DNA of 64,000 nt from Smaragdicoccus niigatensis DSM 44881 = NBRC 103563 (lineage in GTDB: Bacteria > Actinomycetota > Actinomycetes > Mycobacteriales > Mycobacteriaceae): the NCBI RefSeq assembly GCF_000380645.1, contig NZ_AQXZ01000017.1, positions 558,001-622,000 of the forward strand, read 5' to 3'. The position numbers and the translations under genes were made by a program. Positions 18,514 to 26,978 of the stretch are shown here, in pieces; within the stretch, counting starts at the first letter, position 1, and each line of letters begins with the position of its first letter. The notes beneath the pieces are model-generated. The model was given only the letters and a program-made list of their open reading frames with translations. It ran no database searches and was not told the origin of the DNA.

Positions 18514-19108
18514 CTAACTCTCCTTCTTTGCGCGCGGCGAGGCCGGCACGCACTAGGGTCTGCGCTGTCTTGATCAGCGCAGCTATGGGTTCTTTTGTGC
18601 CGCTCCACCATTCGGGCGCCCAGTTGAGCGCGCCGATGATGAGCATGCGGGCCGAGCTGGCATCGATGTCGACGCGCACAGATCCGTCTGCGCGACCATC
18701 GGCGAAGAGGTGCCTCCACAGTGCGTGGTACTCAGCGCTCTCGTTCGCCACCGCATCGCGAACGTCTGGAGGGAGTTGTCCGGCATTCCGGGTGACTGCG
18801 GTCGCGAAATCGCTTAGTTCGAGTTCCACACGCAGGTGGGCGTCGATTGCGGCGCAGATCCGGTCGAGTGCGGTGACGTCGTGGGGGAGTGCATCCAGCG
18901 CTTCTTCCACGTGCCGGCGAACCCAGTGCTGGCCGGTGATCATGACTTCGGCGACGAGCGCTTCGCGCGACGGGAAGTAGTAGTAAACGGCGGGCGCGCG
19001 CAATTCGGCGACATCCGCGATGTCGGTGAGTCTGGTTGCGGCGTAGCCCTTTTTAGACAGAACCGCGGCTGCGGCTGCGAGGATGCGGTCCCGGCTTGGA
19101 GTCGTCAT
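18506..19108 (-). CDS. TetR-family regulator within the thiolase operon
   Basis: A 200-residue TetR protein whose HTH ends in LRAPAVYYYFPSREALVAEV. It is evidently paralogous to the TetR at 21931-22575: both share the YYYFPSR helix, the SRKGYAGTRL/SKKGYAATRL segment and the IGALNWAPEWWS / VGALNWAAEWWS C-terminal motif. It overlaps the upstream SDR by 4 bases (ATGA) and the downstream thiolase by 8, an uncommon position for a regulator and strong evidence of co-expression. It probably autoregulates the operon; the TTCTAAT-N4-ATTAGAA site at 21105 is a candidate target. Confidence 0.9.
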   Translation of the reverse strand: MTTPSRDRILAAAAAVLSKKGYAATRLTDIADVAELRAPAVYYYFPSREALVAEVMITGQHWVRRHVEEALDALPHDVTALDRICAAIDAHLRVELELSDFATAVTRNAGQLPPDVRDAVANESAEYHALWRHLFADGRADGSVRVDIDASSARMLIIGALNWAPEWWSGTKEPIAALIKTAQTLVRAGLAARKEGELDA

Positions 19109-19902
19109 GGCATCGTGTACCCGCCGCTGACCGAGAAGACCTGCCCGGTCACCTGGCGTGCGGCCGTCTCGGACGAGATCCACACCACTGCGTTGGCGAT
19201 GTCCAGTGCGGTGGTGAGGCGCTGCAGGGGAATGTCTTTCCGCAGGAATTCGATCTGATTGTCATTGAAGACGGCGTCGTCACCGACCGCCCAGAGGCTC
19301 GCTTCGCCCACGGCCTCTGGACCCTCCGGGATGACGAGACCTGGGCAGATGACGTTCGAGCGGATTCCGTGGCGGCCGTGCTCACGGGCCGTTGTCCGAG
19401 CGAGCGCGATGAGAGCGGCTTTGGTGGCGCCGTAGATCCCTTGCCGGATCTGGCCGAATGCGGCGTCGCTCGCAATGAAGACGATCGAGCCGCTGCCCGC
19501 CGCGCGCATGGGGGCAATGGCGGCCTGGGTGGTGGCGATCGCGGTGTAGAGGTTGACCTCGACCGTTCGCTGCCACTTGGCTCGATCGGTGTCTTCGGCG
19601 ATGAAACCGGGGACGCTCCAACCGGCGTTGTTGACCGCGACGTCGAGTCCACCCCAGCGGTTGCAGGCTTGCTGAACCGCAGCGTCCGCGACGCCCGGCT
19701 GCGTGAGATCTCCGATGTGGACCTCCGCTTCGGCCGCCCCGAGTTCGAGCGCCTCGGCGCGGACCCGCTGGGCTTGAGGTCCGTCGATGTCGCTGATGAC
19801 AATGCGCGATCCTTCGCGCGCGAAACCGTGAACGATGCCGCGCCCGATGTTCGAACCGCCGCCGGTGACGAGAACCCGTGATTCGCGAAGTCCTAGGTCC
19901 AC
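19105..19902 (-). CDS. Short-chain dehydrogenase/reductase
   Basis: A 265-residue classical SDR. The cofactor loop is VTGGGSNIGRG, NNAG is in LDVAVNNAGWS, and the catalytic Tyr/Lys are in GIYGATKAALIALA. SDI after strand 2 favours NAD(H). The likely reaction is oxidation of a 3-hydroxyacyl-CoA or a ring alcohol. The GTG start at 19902 overlaps the upstream NTF2-crotonase stop by 10 bases and has a GAGG site. A longer open frame to 20160 reads through the crotonase and carries no sensible extra domain. Confidence 0.9.
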   Translation of the reverse strand: MDLGLRESRVLVTGGGSNIGRGIVHGFAREGSRIVISDIDGPQAQRVRAEALELGAAEAEVHIGDLTQPGVADAAVQQACNRWGGLDVAVNNAGWSVPGFIAEDTDRAKWQRTVEVNLYTAIATTQAAIAPMRAAGSGSIVFIASDAAFGQIRQGIYGATKAALIALARTTAREHGRHGIRSNVICPGLVIPEGPEAVGEASLWAVGDDAVFNDNQIEFLRKDIPLQRLTTALDIANAVVWISSETAARQVTGQVFSVSGGYTMP

Positions 19903-21080
19903 TGTCGACCTCGAAAGGTCGGGCGCTGCTTCTCCACGAAGCTTGCGATCGCGTTGGCGGCGTCGTCGGTGGATCCGGTCAGTGCGAGCGACTCGGTCTC
20001 TTCGAGTAGTTGCTCGGAGAGTGTGTTGTCCCATGCGGTCCGCAGCAGTGCCCGCATGTGCCCGAAGGCTTCGGTGGGTCCGGCGGCGAGCTCGATCGCG
20101 AGCTGCCGAGCGTTCTCCTGAAGCTGTTCTGCGGGAACGACTTCGGTGATCAGGCCCCATTCGGCGGCGGTGTCGGCGTCGAGCACTTCATTGCGCAGAT
20201 ACATGCGTGCCGCGCGGCGGGGGCCGACGAGCCGGGGGAGGAACCACGTTCCACCGCCGTCGCCGGACAACCCGATGGCAGCGAACGCGGTGGCGAACTT
20301 CGTGTTGGGTGCCGCGAGGACGAAGTCGGCGATGTAGACAAATCCGAGGCCGCCACCCGCGACCGAGCCATGCGCGGCGGTGACGATCGGCACGCGTAAC
20401 CGGCTCAGAATCCGGAACGCTTCGTGGAACGGACCGGTCATCTGCCGAAACAGCGTCCCATACTCGGCTGTCGGCGTTTGGGTGAAGTAGTCGATGTCGC
20501 CACCGACAGTGAGCGCGGGTCCGTTGCCGGTGATCAGCACAGCGCGAATGTCGCGATCTTCGGCGCAGCGGCGGGCGACCGTCAGCAGATCATCCGCGAG
20601 TTGCTGATTGATCGCATTTCGTTCCGCGGGGCGGTTCAGGCAGATTGTCGCTACCGCGTCGCGCACCGAGTAGTCGATCGTCTCGAGTTCGCCGTCCAGC
20701 GCGTCATGCCAGGCCTGGGTGTCGGTCAGCTGATCGAGCCGCCGGATCTGGCCATCGGCGACGTCGATCCGGTGCGTGAATCCGGCGTTCAGTTCTCGGC
20801 CCGAGGCCTTGGCGACGCCGATGTACCGGCCGATGACCAGCAGCGATTCGGTGCCGAGAGGTTCAAAGGATTCCGGGGTCGCCCGAGCCTGATAGTGGCG
20901 AGCGACAACGCCCCAGAATTCCTTGCGCATCGCGTCAGGTCCGCGGTAAACGCCACCGAGGGACAGCGGGAGGCCGGCTGCCGTGTGGCCTTCGAAGTCC
21001 GGGTGCAGTACCTCGGTCAACGTGGCGCGGTCGCCGGTCGCCAGTGCTTCATATAAGCGCTTTGCCAGTTCGATGGTCAT
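19893..21080 (-). CDS. NTF2/SnoaL-like domain fused to crotonase
   Basis: A 395-residue two-domain protein. Residues 1-125 resemble the SnoaL/NTF2-like cone fold (YEALATGDRATLTEVLHPDF and GGVYRGPDAMRKEFWG). Residues ~130-395 are an enoyl-CoA hydratase/isomerase domain (LNRPAERNAINQQLADDLL; oxyanion loop HGSVAGGGLGF). The two glutamates of classical hydratases are absent: GGGLGFVYI and AIGLSGDGGG replace GGGCEL and PEINLG. It may therefore be an isomerase, hydrolase or ring-opening crotonase. It is the first gene of the operon, with AGGGAGCTCGG before ATG, facing the thioesterase across an AT-rich palindrome. The fusion itself is unusual. Confidence 0.88.
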   Translation of the reverse strand: MTIELAKRLYEALATGDRATLTEVLHPDFEGHTAAGLPLSLGGVYRGPDAMRKEFWGVVARHYQARATPESFEPLGTESLLVIGRYIGVAKASGRELNAGFTHRIDVADGQIRRLDQLTDTQAWHDALDGELETIDYSVRDAVATICLNRPAERNAINQQLADDLLTVARRCAEDRDIRAVLITGNGPALTVGGDIDYFTQTPTAEYGTLFRQMTGPFHEAFRILSRLRVPIVTAAHGSVAGGGLGFVYIADFVLAAPNTKFATAFAAIGLSGDGGGTWFLPRLVGPRRAARMYLRNEVLDADTAAEWGLITEVVPAEQLQENARQLAIELAAGPTEAFGHMRALLRTAWDNTLSEQLLEETESLALTGSTDDAANAIASFVEKQRPTFRGRQWT

Positions 21081-21104
21081 CCGAGCTCCCTTGTCAGGAT
21101 TCGA

Positions 21105-21122
21105 TTCTAATTTATATTAGAA
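21105..21122. promoter_or_regulatory. AT-rich palindromic operator, copy A
   Basis: TTCTAAT-TTAT-ATTAGAA is a perfect 7-4-7 palindrome between the divergent crotonase (start 21080) and thioesterase genes. The 14-mer TAATTTATATTAGA inside it (21108-21121) recurs exactly at 36338-36351. In high-GC DNA it may double as a promoter -10 region. Confidence 0.65.
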
Positions 21123-21143
21123 AGCATGTACAAGGGGGATGTC

Positions 21144-21950
21144 GTGATTTCAGAGACGCCAGCAAGCGGACGGAACGCTCGCGCCGCCGACGTTGCACGG
21201 TTCCCGAACACCGCGCCCGAGAACCGATTCGGCGTTGTCCAAACCGGCTTTTCCGCACAGGCGGTCACGGCCAAGCAAATCGCCCAGGGCCGAGAACTCG
21301 GTTGGCTCGGCGTGCTTGCCGACTTCGCAACCGGACGCGCAGTGCAGGGGGTCGTGCCCGCAGACCGAGGGATACGAACCGCGACGATTCACTTCGAAAC
21401 GGGCAGCGGCAGGCCGGGGACCAGCGATGTCGTGGACGCGTATGCCCTGGTCAAAGATGTTGCGGGCGGTGATGTGCTCGCGGTCGCCGACCTACGGACC
21501 GCAGCCGGGCAGCTCGTTGCATCGGTGTCGGCGCGGTTCATCGTCGTGCCGGGTGTTGTCGCGCCGGTCGCCGAGTCGCCGCCGGACATCGAGGTTGCGG
21601 GCGGGAGCTTGGCCGATCTTCTCGGCATCGAGGAGTTGGAGGCAAGGGGGGATCGTGCGCGTCTGCGCGCGGTGGCGGAGCCGTGGATGGCGAATCCCTA
21701 CGGGATCGTTCACGGCGGAATTCCGATCGCGCTCGTAGACCTGGCAGTCGGTGTTGTCGGGAACGAATTGGGGGAGGACTTCCGGACGTTGAGTCTCGAT
21801 ATCAACCTCCAGCGACCGGCACGCATCGGCGGCGAGATGATTGCCGAGGCTGTTGTGCAGCGGGTGGGCGCCCGGGTTGCAGTGATCGAGGTCGAGATAG
21901 CGCAACAGCGAGTGATCGCCTCCGCGACGGTCACCCTCGGTCGGGACTGA
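21144..21950 (+). CDS. Double-hotdog acyl-CoA thioesterase (PaaI-like)
   Basis: About 268 residues forming two tandem hotdog domains. The second carries the PaaI motif NPYGIVHGGIPIALVDLA with the catalytic-site HGG; the first (LGVLADFATGRAVQGVV) is degenerate. It should hydrolyse an acyl-CoA to free acid and CoA, possibly to relieve CoA sequestration or release a dead-end product. I chose GTG 21144 because of the AAGGGGG site five bases upstream; ATG 21126 would add six residues and abuts the operator. It is transcribed divergently from the NTF2-crotonase operon and overlaps the convergent TetR by 20 bases. Confidence 0.82.
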   Translation: MISETPASGRNARAADVARFPNTAPENRFGVVQTGFSAQAVTAKQIAQGRELGWLGVLADFATGRAVQGVVPADRGIRTATIHFETGSGRPGTSDVVDAYALVKDVAGGDVLAVADLRTAAGQLVASVSARFIVVPGVVAPVAESPPDIEVAGGSLADLLGIEELEARGDRARLRAVAEPWMANPYGIVHGGIPIALVDLAVGVVGNELGEDFRTLSLDINLQRPARIGGEMIAEAVVQRVGARVAVIEVEIAQQRVIASATVTLGRD

Positions 21951-22575
21951 GTCCGTTCCGAATCATCAACTGGGCGTTCCGGACGACGTCATCGAGCGAG
22001 CCCCGGCTGCGTGACCACCACTCGGCCGCCCAGTTCAGCGCGCCAACGACCAGCATCTGGGCAATGACCGGGTGTAGCTCGGGGTGCAGGTCACCCGCGG
22101 CGGCCGCGTCATCGAAAAGCTCTCGCCAGATCCTGCCGTAGGCGGAATCCTCTTCCTTCTGGCGTGTGCGCATCTTCTCGGGAATCTGGCCGGAGTTGCG
22201 AATCGACGCGGTCGCGTAGTCCGAGACCTCCAGTTCGTGCCGCAGGTGCGTCTCGACGGCCACCATGATCCGTTCGATCGGCGGGGTATCGGCAGGGAGA
22301 TCCGCGAGCACGGCTGTGACCTCTTCTTTGAGGCCGGCGATGCCCGACCACATCACTTCTTCGACGAGGTCGTCGCGGGAGGGGAAATAGTAGTAGATGG
22401 CGGGCGTCTGGAGATCGGCGATGTCGGCGACCTCAGACAGCCGAGTGCCGGCATATCCCTTGCGGCTCAGGACGTTCGCTGCCGCGTCGAGGATTCGTTG
22501 CCGGGTGCGCGCGGACTTGGTGTCTGCGGCGCCCTCGTCGGCGTTCGGCGCGGCTGGTGCCGTCTTCTTGACCAC
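21931..22575 (-). CDS. TetR-family regulator, paralogue of the one at 18.5-19.1 kb
   Basis: A 214-residue TetR protein with a longer charged N-terminus (~25 residues) before the HTH, which ends in LQTPAIYYYFPSRDDLVEEV. Shared segments with the TetR at 18506 (YYYFPSR, GALNWA-EWWS) show common ancestry. Its gene overlaps the thioesterase end and is divergent from a lipoprotein gene. It is a candidate controller of the AT-rich palindromes at 21105, 24232 and 36335. The GTG start at 22575 has no strong ribosome site; a start a few codons downstream is possible. Confidence 0.88.
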   Translation of the reverse strand: MVKKTAPAAPNADEGAADTKSARTRQRILDAAANVLSRKGYAGTRLSEVADIADLQTPAIYYYFPSRDDLVEEVMWSGIAGLKEEVTAVLADLPADTPPIERIMVAVETHLRHELEVSDYATASIRNSGQIPEKMRTRQKEEDSAYGRIWRELFDDAAAAGDLHPELHPVIAQMLVVGALNWAAEWWSRSRGSLDDVVRNAQLMIRNGLSPDRG

Positions 22576-22694
22576 GTCACGAAACTATATGACTCCTGGA
22601 GAAAAGGCCGTGGAGCACGCTAATCCTCACTTTGGCGCCGCCCGCTGTGCGACGGTTGTGGGACGACGATTTGCGCCGCAACCTGAGGCTGACA

Positions 22695-23147
22695 ATGAAA
22701 CGATTCCTGATCGCTCTGATGGTGATAACCGCGTTGTCGAGCCCGCTCGCCGCGTGCGGAACAAGCACGGCGCCCAACGACTCAGGTTCTTCGGTGACGA
22801 GCGTTCCGACCGACGACGTGCTTGCTCTCGAAGGGCGATGGCTCGCGGCAATCACTGCGGGCGACCGCGCGACGGTCGACGGCATCTTGGCGCAAGGCTT
22901 CAGACACATCAGCAGCGACGGCAAACTCGTCGACCGGGCGGGGGAGATGGCGAGTATGACGCCGCTCCCGTTCACGATGAACCCGTCTGAACAAATCGTC
23001 GACATCGTCGGTGACACCGCGGTCATCCATGGAGTGAACACGCTGATGCAGGATGGCAAGCTGGTGGGCCGAGAGCGCTTCACGGATGTGTTTGTGCGGA
23101 TCGACGGCAAGTGGCAAGCCTTGTCTGCCCAGGAAACGACGTACTAG
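22695..23147 (+). CDS. SnoaL/DUF4440-like lipoprotein
   Basis: A 150-residue exported protein. The N-terminus MKRFLIALMVITALSSPLAAC is a lipoprotein signal peptide, with cleavage before the lipobox cysteine (LAAC), followed by a Ser/Thr linker. The mature part (LEGRWLAAITAGDRATVDGI, then ERFTDVFVRIDGKWQALSAQ) has the cone-shaped SnoaL/DUF4440 pattern. It is anchored to the outer face of the membrane; its ligand is unknown. Its stop overlaps the convergent beta-propeller lipoprotein gene by 4 bases. ATG 22695 is chosen because earlier codons would precede the signal peptide with polar sequence. Confidence 0.8.
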   Translation: MKRFLIALMVITALSSPLAACGTSTAPNDSGSSVTSVPTDDVLALEGRWLAAITAGDRATVDGILAQGFRHISSDGKLVDRAGEMASMTPLPFTMNPSEQIVDIVGDTAVIHGVNTLMQDGKLVGRERFTDVFVRIDGKWQALSAQETTY

Positions 23148-24142
23148 AAACCGAGCACCGTGACCGTGTTGCTGTTCGCGTCGACGACCCAGACAACGTG
23201 ACTGACGGGGTCGGCGGCGACGAACTGTGGTCCATCCCCGACCTTGATCGTGCCGGCGACAATCCGCGTCTTGGTGTTGATCACGGTGACGGTGTCGTCC
23301 GCGAAGTTGGTGATGTATGCGAGGTTCGCAACCGAATCCACGGTCGCGGCGCTCGGTTGCGCACCGACTTTGATTGTGTCGATGACCGCGCTGGAGTCAG
23401 TGCCGATCACCGATACGGAGCCGTCGTCGAAGTTGGGGGCGTACACGGCTCCGGTCGCCGGATCGACAGCTGCGTCCCGCGGACTCTGGTCGTCGGGAAT
23501 GGTCGCGACGACTCTATGCGAATGCCCGTCGATCACCGATATCCCGCCACTCGAATTCGCCACGTAGAGCCGGTGACTGTTCGGATCGACACCCATCTTC
23601 GACGGTTTCCCGCCAACCTCGATGACCGCCTTCACCACCCTGGTCCGGAGGTCGACTACAGACACCGAGCCGTCATCGACATTGGCGACATAGAGGGCAT
23701 TGAGGTCCGGGTCCACCTCTGCGCCCTGTGGTTCCGCACCGACCCGGACGGTGCCTGTGGTCTCACCGGTATTTAGGTCTACGGCCATGACGAGGTTGTC
23801 GGCCGGAGCCGTGACAAACGCGGTGTGCGTTGATTCATCGATCGCCGCGCCAGATGGCGCCGACGCGAGACCGAACTTGGCAGCCACCGAACGCGGGCTG
23901 ATCTCGACGATGGACCGGCCGCCCTCGCTCGTGAGGTATGCGCGATGCCGCCGGCCGTCAAACGCCACGTCCCGAATCGGGCCGGTCGCCGGGTCGATCG
24001 TGGCGATGATGTGGGGAATCGTCGGGGTCTGGACTCCGAGGTTCGAGCATCCGGCCGCAACAAGTACGGAAGTCAGTAACACCAAATACAGCTTTGGACC
24101 CGACTTCAGGTCACCGTGCTGCGGCTGCCTACTCGACGACAT
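23144..24142 (-). CDS. YVTN-type beta-propeller lipoprotein
   Basis: A 332-residue protein with a signal peptide ending in the lipobox VLVAAGCSN, then about seven ~42-residue repeats of the YVTN/NHL kind (e.g. LNALYVANVDDGSVSVVDL, HRLYVANSSGGISVID, ANLAYITNFADDTVTVIN). These should close into a beta-propeller on the cell surface. Such proteins act as binding scaffolds or extracellular sensors. The ATG at 24142 follows AGAAGG at good spacing. It is convergent with the SnoaL lipoprotein and divergent from the MaoC-led operon. No enzymatic function can be assigned. Confidence 0.88.
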   Translation of the reverse strand: MSSSRQPQHGDLKSGPKLYLVLLTSVLVAAGCSNLGVQTPTIPHIIATIDPATGPIRDVAFDGRRHRAYLTSEGGRSIVEISPRSVAAKFGLASAPSGAAIDESTHTAFVTAPADNLVMAVDLNTGETTGTVRVGAEPQGAEVDPDLNALYVANVDDGSVSVVDLRTRVVKAVIEVGGKPSKMGVDPNSHRLYVANSSGGISVIDGHSHRVVATIPDDQSPRDAAVDPATGAVYAPNFDDGSVSVIGTDSSAVIDTIKVGAQPSAATVDSVANLAYITNFADDTVTVINTKTRIVAGTIKVGDGPQFVAADPVSHVVWVVDANSNTVTVLGF

Positions 24143-24231
24143 CGCTGCCAACCTTCTGCGATCTTCACACCGAGGGTATTCGCATCGAGCTTGGGTTGGG
24201 CGGTTATCCCGGGGGCTTGCCCGGCGTCTGT

Positions 24232-24254
24232 TTTGAATCTATATTAAATTCAAA
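24232..24254. promoter_or_regulatory. Perfect TTTGAAT-N9-ATTCAAA palindrome
   Basis: TTTGAAT (24232-24238) and ATTCAAA (24248-24254) flank an AT-rich 9-base centre. It lies 18 bases before the MaoC start and upstream of the large Rieske operon. It resembles the AT-rich sites at 21105 and 36335 (shared TATATTA and AGATTC elements), but is not identical. Confidence 0.55.
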
Positions 24255-24272
24255 TCTGGCGAAGGAGTGGGC

Positions 24273-24725
24273 GTGAAGGTCTACGGAGGAATCGACGAAC
24301 TGGCTGCCGCGGAAGGGGATTCGCTCGGCACGACGGACTGGATCACGATTGACCAGACGCGCATCGACACGTTCGCGACGGCGACGGGTGATCACCAGTG
24401 GATTCACAGCGATCCGACGCGTGCGGCGGACGGACCCTTCGGATCGACGATCGCGCACGGCCTGCTGACTCTGTCCCTCCTGCCGGTGCTGACCCACGAG
24501 CTGTATCGCGTCGACAACATCACCATGGCCGTCAACTACGGCTTCGATAAGGTGCGCTTTGTTTCGCCGGTGCCCGTGAACGCGCGCGTCCGCGCAACAT
24601 CGACCATCACTTCGGTCGAGCGCGTTCCCGGCGGAGTCCAGGCGAAGATGAGCACGACCATCGAGGTCGAAGGGTCGCCGAAGCCAGCCTGTGTCGCCGA
24701 GTCGATTGCCAGGTTCGTGGCATGA
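24273..24725 (+). CDS. MaoC-like (R)-specific enoyl-CoA hydratase
   Basis: A 150-residue single-hotdog hydratase. The hydratase-2 signature [18 protein letters not shown] carries the catalytic Asp and His, followed by [16 protein letters not shown]. It should hydrate a trans-2-enoyl-CoA to the (R)-3-hydroxyacyl-CoA. The GTG at 24273 is preferred because GAAGGAG ends five bases upstream; the GTG at 24267 lies inside that site. It is the first gene of a run of eleven genes in which nearly every junction is an ATGA/GTGA/TGATG overlap, up to 34572. Confidence 0.9.
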   Translation: MKVYGGIDELAAAEGDSLGTTDWITIDQTRIDTFATATGDHQWIHSDPTRAADGPFGSTIAHGLLTLSLLPVLTHELYRVDNITMAVNYGFDKVRFVSPVPVNARVRATSTITSVERVPGGVQAKMSTTIEVEGSPKPACVAESIARFVA

Positions 24726-25459
24726 CCGGATTGCTGACCGGCCGGACCGCCATCGTCACTGGCGCAGCCACCGGAATCGGGCTGTCGATTGCAGAAAGCT
24801 TCCACGCCCACGGAGCCAGCGTTGTGCTGGCCGATCGTGATGTCGATGCGGCCCAGGCGGCCGCCGAATCTCTCGGTGAACGTGCGATCGGTGTCGAGTG
24901 CGATGTCACCCACGAGGCGTCCGTTCAATCACTCGTCGACGAGACTCTGTGGCGGTCAGGACGGCTGGACATCTACGTCAACAACGCCGGAATCACGCGC
25001 GATGCCTCGCTGCGCAAGATGACCCCCGATGACTTCGACGCCGTGATCGCCGTGCACCTTCGCGGTACGTGGCTGGGAGTCCGTGCCGCCTCGGCGGTCA
25101 TGCGCGATGCGGGCTCCGGCTCGATCATCAACATGTCCTCGCTGTCGGGAAAGTCGGGAAATCCGGGGCAGACGAACTACAGCGCGGCCAAGGCGGGCAT
25201 CGTCGGGCTCACGAAGGCGGCGGCGAAGGAGCTTGCGCATAAAGGCGTGCGAGTCAACGCAATTCAACCTGGTCTGATTCGCACCGCGATGACCGCCGCG
25301 ATGCCGCCGGAGGTCTTCGCCGAGCGCGAAGCGGCGATCCCGATGAAGCGGGCCGGCGAGCCGCATGAGGTCGCCGGTGTCGCACTGTTCCTCGCCTCCG
25401 ACCTGTCGAGCTATATGACCGGAGCGGTTCTCGAAGTCGGCGGGGGGCGATTGATGTGA
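24722..25459 (+). CDS. Short-chain dehydrogenase/reductase, FabG-like
   Basis: A 245-residue [14 protein letters not shown] cofactor loop, NNAG ([16 protein letters not shown]), catalytic Ser in [15 protein letters not shown], and the FabG-like C-terminus [10 protein letters not shown]. It probably oxidises the 3-hydroxyacyl-CoA made by the upstream MaoC hydratase, with which it overlaps by 4 bases. NNAGITRD is the wording of beta-ketoacyl reductases, so reversible 3-ketoacyl/3-hydroxyacyl interconversion is likely. Confidence 0.92.
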   Translation: MTGLLTGRTAIVTGAATGIGLSIAESFHAHGASVVLADRDVDAAQAAAESLGERAIGVECDVTHEASVQSLVDETLWRSGRLDIYVNNAGITRDASLRKMTPDDFDAVIAVHLRGTWLGVRAASAVMRDAGSGSIINMSSLSGKSGNPGQTNYSAAKAGIVGLTKAAAKELAHKGVRVNAIQPGLIRTAMTAAMPPEVFAEREAAIPMKRAGEPHEVAGVALFLASDLSSYMTGAVLEVGGGRLM

Positions 25460-26190
25460 GCGAGGTATTGACCACTGTCGACGGTGACGTCGGGACGATT
25501 GTCCTCAATCGTCCCGAACAGATGAATGCCATCACTGTCGAGCTCGGCCGTGAGCTCCGCGATGCGCTCGTCTTGCTCGCCAGGGGCGTGAACGTGATCG
25601 TCATCCGGGGCAGCGCTGGCAACTTCTGTGTTGGCGGAGACTTTCGGCAGCTCGAACGATTGCGTGCGCACGGTCGCGATGCGATGGCGCCGCTGTTTGC
25701 GAACTTCCGCGCCGCGTGTGATGTCATCGCCACGTTGCCCGTCCCGGTGATCTGCGCGGTCGAGGGCTACGCGATGGCAGGCGGGTTCGAGCTGATCCAA
25801 GCCGCCGACATCGTGCTTCTTCACGAGAACGCCGTCCTCTCCGACACCCACACCCGCTTCGGTCAGATCCCGGGCGGCGGGAGCACCCAGCGGCTTCCTC
25901 GCCTGGTAGGACGACAGCGTGCACTCGCGCACATCCTCACCGGAGATCGTCTGACGGCAACCGATGCGCTCGAGTGGGGCTTGGCCTACCGGGTCTTCGA
26001 GACAGCCGAATTCGATTCGGGGGTAAAGAAGTTCGCGGATCGGTTGGCCGCCAAAGATGCCGTTGCGTTGGCCCGAGTCAAGCAGCTCGTCAACGCCAGC
26101 CAGGACACGACGCTCGCTGATGGCCTCGACCTCGAGTTTCAGGCCGTGTTGACCCATGTCGTCGAATCCGGAGTGGGGGCACGGTCATGA
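25456..26190 (+). CDS. Enoyl-CoA hydratase/isomerase family protein (crotonase 1 of 3)
   Basis: A 244-residue crotonase. The first oxyanion-hole segment is [11 protein letters not shown] and the second [17 protein letters not shown], which retains one Glu equivalent to ECH Glu144. The region of the second catalytic Glu reads [13 protein letters not shown], without it, so isomerase or other chemistry is more likely than simple hydration. It starts by overlap with the SDR (GTGA) and overlaps the next crotonase by 4 bases. It is the first of three tandem crotonases preceding the Rieske oxygenase. Confidence 0.9.
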   Translation: MSEVLTTVDGDVGTIVLNRPEQMNAITVELGRELRDALVLLARGVNVIVIRGSAGNFCVGGDFRQLERLRAHGRDAMAPLFANFRAACDVIATLPVPVICAVEGYAMAGGFELIQAADIVLLHENAVLSDTHTRFGQIPGGGSTQRLPRLVGRQRALAHILTGDRLTATDALEWGLAYRVFETAEFDSGVKKFADRLAAKDAVALARVKQLVNASQDTTLADGLDLEFQAVLTHVVESGVGARS

Positions 26191-26978
26191 CAGACCTGGT
26201 ACGACTCGCGGTCGACGACGATGGCATCGCCCGCCTCGTCCTGAACAGCCCGCACACCTCCAACGGAATGGATGTGCCATTTCTGCAGGCTCTGCACACG
26301 ACGATTCTCGCCATCCACTCAGACCCCCGGATTCGGGCGGTCGTGCTATCGGGCGAGGGTAAGAACTTCTGTGCCGGGGGCAACGTGAAGGTCTTCGCCT
26401 CGAAGGGCGAGCAATTGCCGGACTACTTGCGTGAGGCGACGGCGTGGCTGCAGATCTCGATCGCGGCATTGACCTCGCTCAACGTGCCGGTTATCGCGGC
26501 CGTGCACGGCTTCGCTGCCGGTGGCGGCGGATTCGGCCTGGTGTGCGCATCGGACTTCGTGATCGCGGCCGAATCGGCGAAGTTCATGTCGGGTGCGGTC
26601 CGCGTCGGGATGGCACCGGACGCCGGAGTTTCCGTCACGCTCACGCAGCTCGTCGGGTTTCGGAAGGCGATGGAAATCCTCCTGACGAACCAGGTGCTCA
26701 GTGCCGCCGAGGCTCACCAGATCGGCCTTCTGACCAGCGTCGTTCCGGACGACAAGCTGGAAACCGCGGCGCTCGATTGCGCCCGGCAGTTCGTGAACTC
26801 CGCACCTGAGGCGATCGGTGCCACCAAGCGCCTGCTGTGGGGTGGCGTCGGCGCGACGCTGGCAGATCGGCTCCCCGAAGAGGCGCGCACCGTCGCCCAA
26901 CTGTCCGGTACGGCCGACTCCCGAGAGGGTCTCGCGGCGGTCATCGAACGCCGCGAACCGAGGTTCGGTTCGCGATGA
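26187..26978 (+). CDS. Enoyl-CoA hydratase/isomerase family protein (crotonase 2 of 3)
   Basis: A 263-residue crotonase with the oxyanion loops KNFCAGGNVKVF and HGFAAGGGGFGLV. Neither hydratase glutamate is conserved (GGGGFGLV and VRVGMAPDAG); MAPDAG is typical of the isomerase (PaaG/dienoyl-CoA isomerase-like) subgroup, in which an Asp can act. It is a candidate for double-bond isomerisation in an unsaturated or cyclic acyl-CoA. It overlaps both neighbours by 4 bases. The exact reaction is not assignable. Confidence 0.9.
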   Translation: MTDLVRLAVDDDGIARLVLNSPHTSNGMDVPFLQALHTTILAIHSDPRIRAVVLSGEGKNFCAGGNVKVFASKGEQLPDYLREATAWLQISIAALTSLNVPVIAAVHGFAAGGGGFGLVCASDFVIAAESAKFMSGAVRVGMAPDAGVSVTLTQLVGFRKAMEILLTNQVLSAAEAHQIGLLTSVVPDDKLETAALDCARQFVNSAPEAIGATKRLLWGGVGATLADRLPEEARTVAQLSGTADSREGLAAVIERREPRFGSR

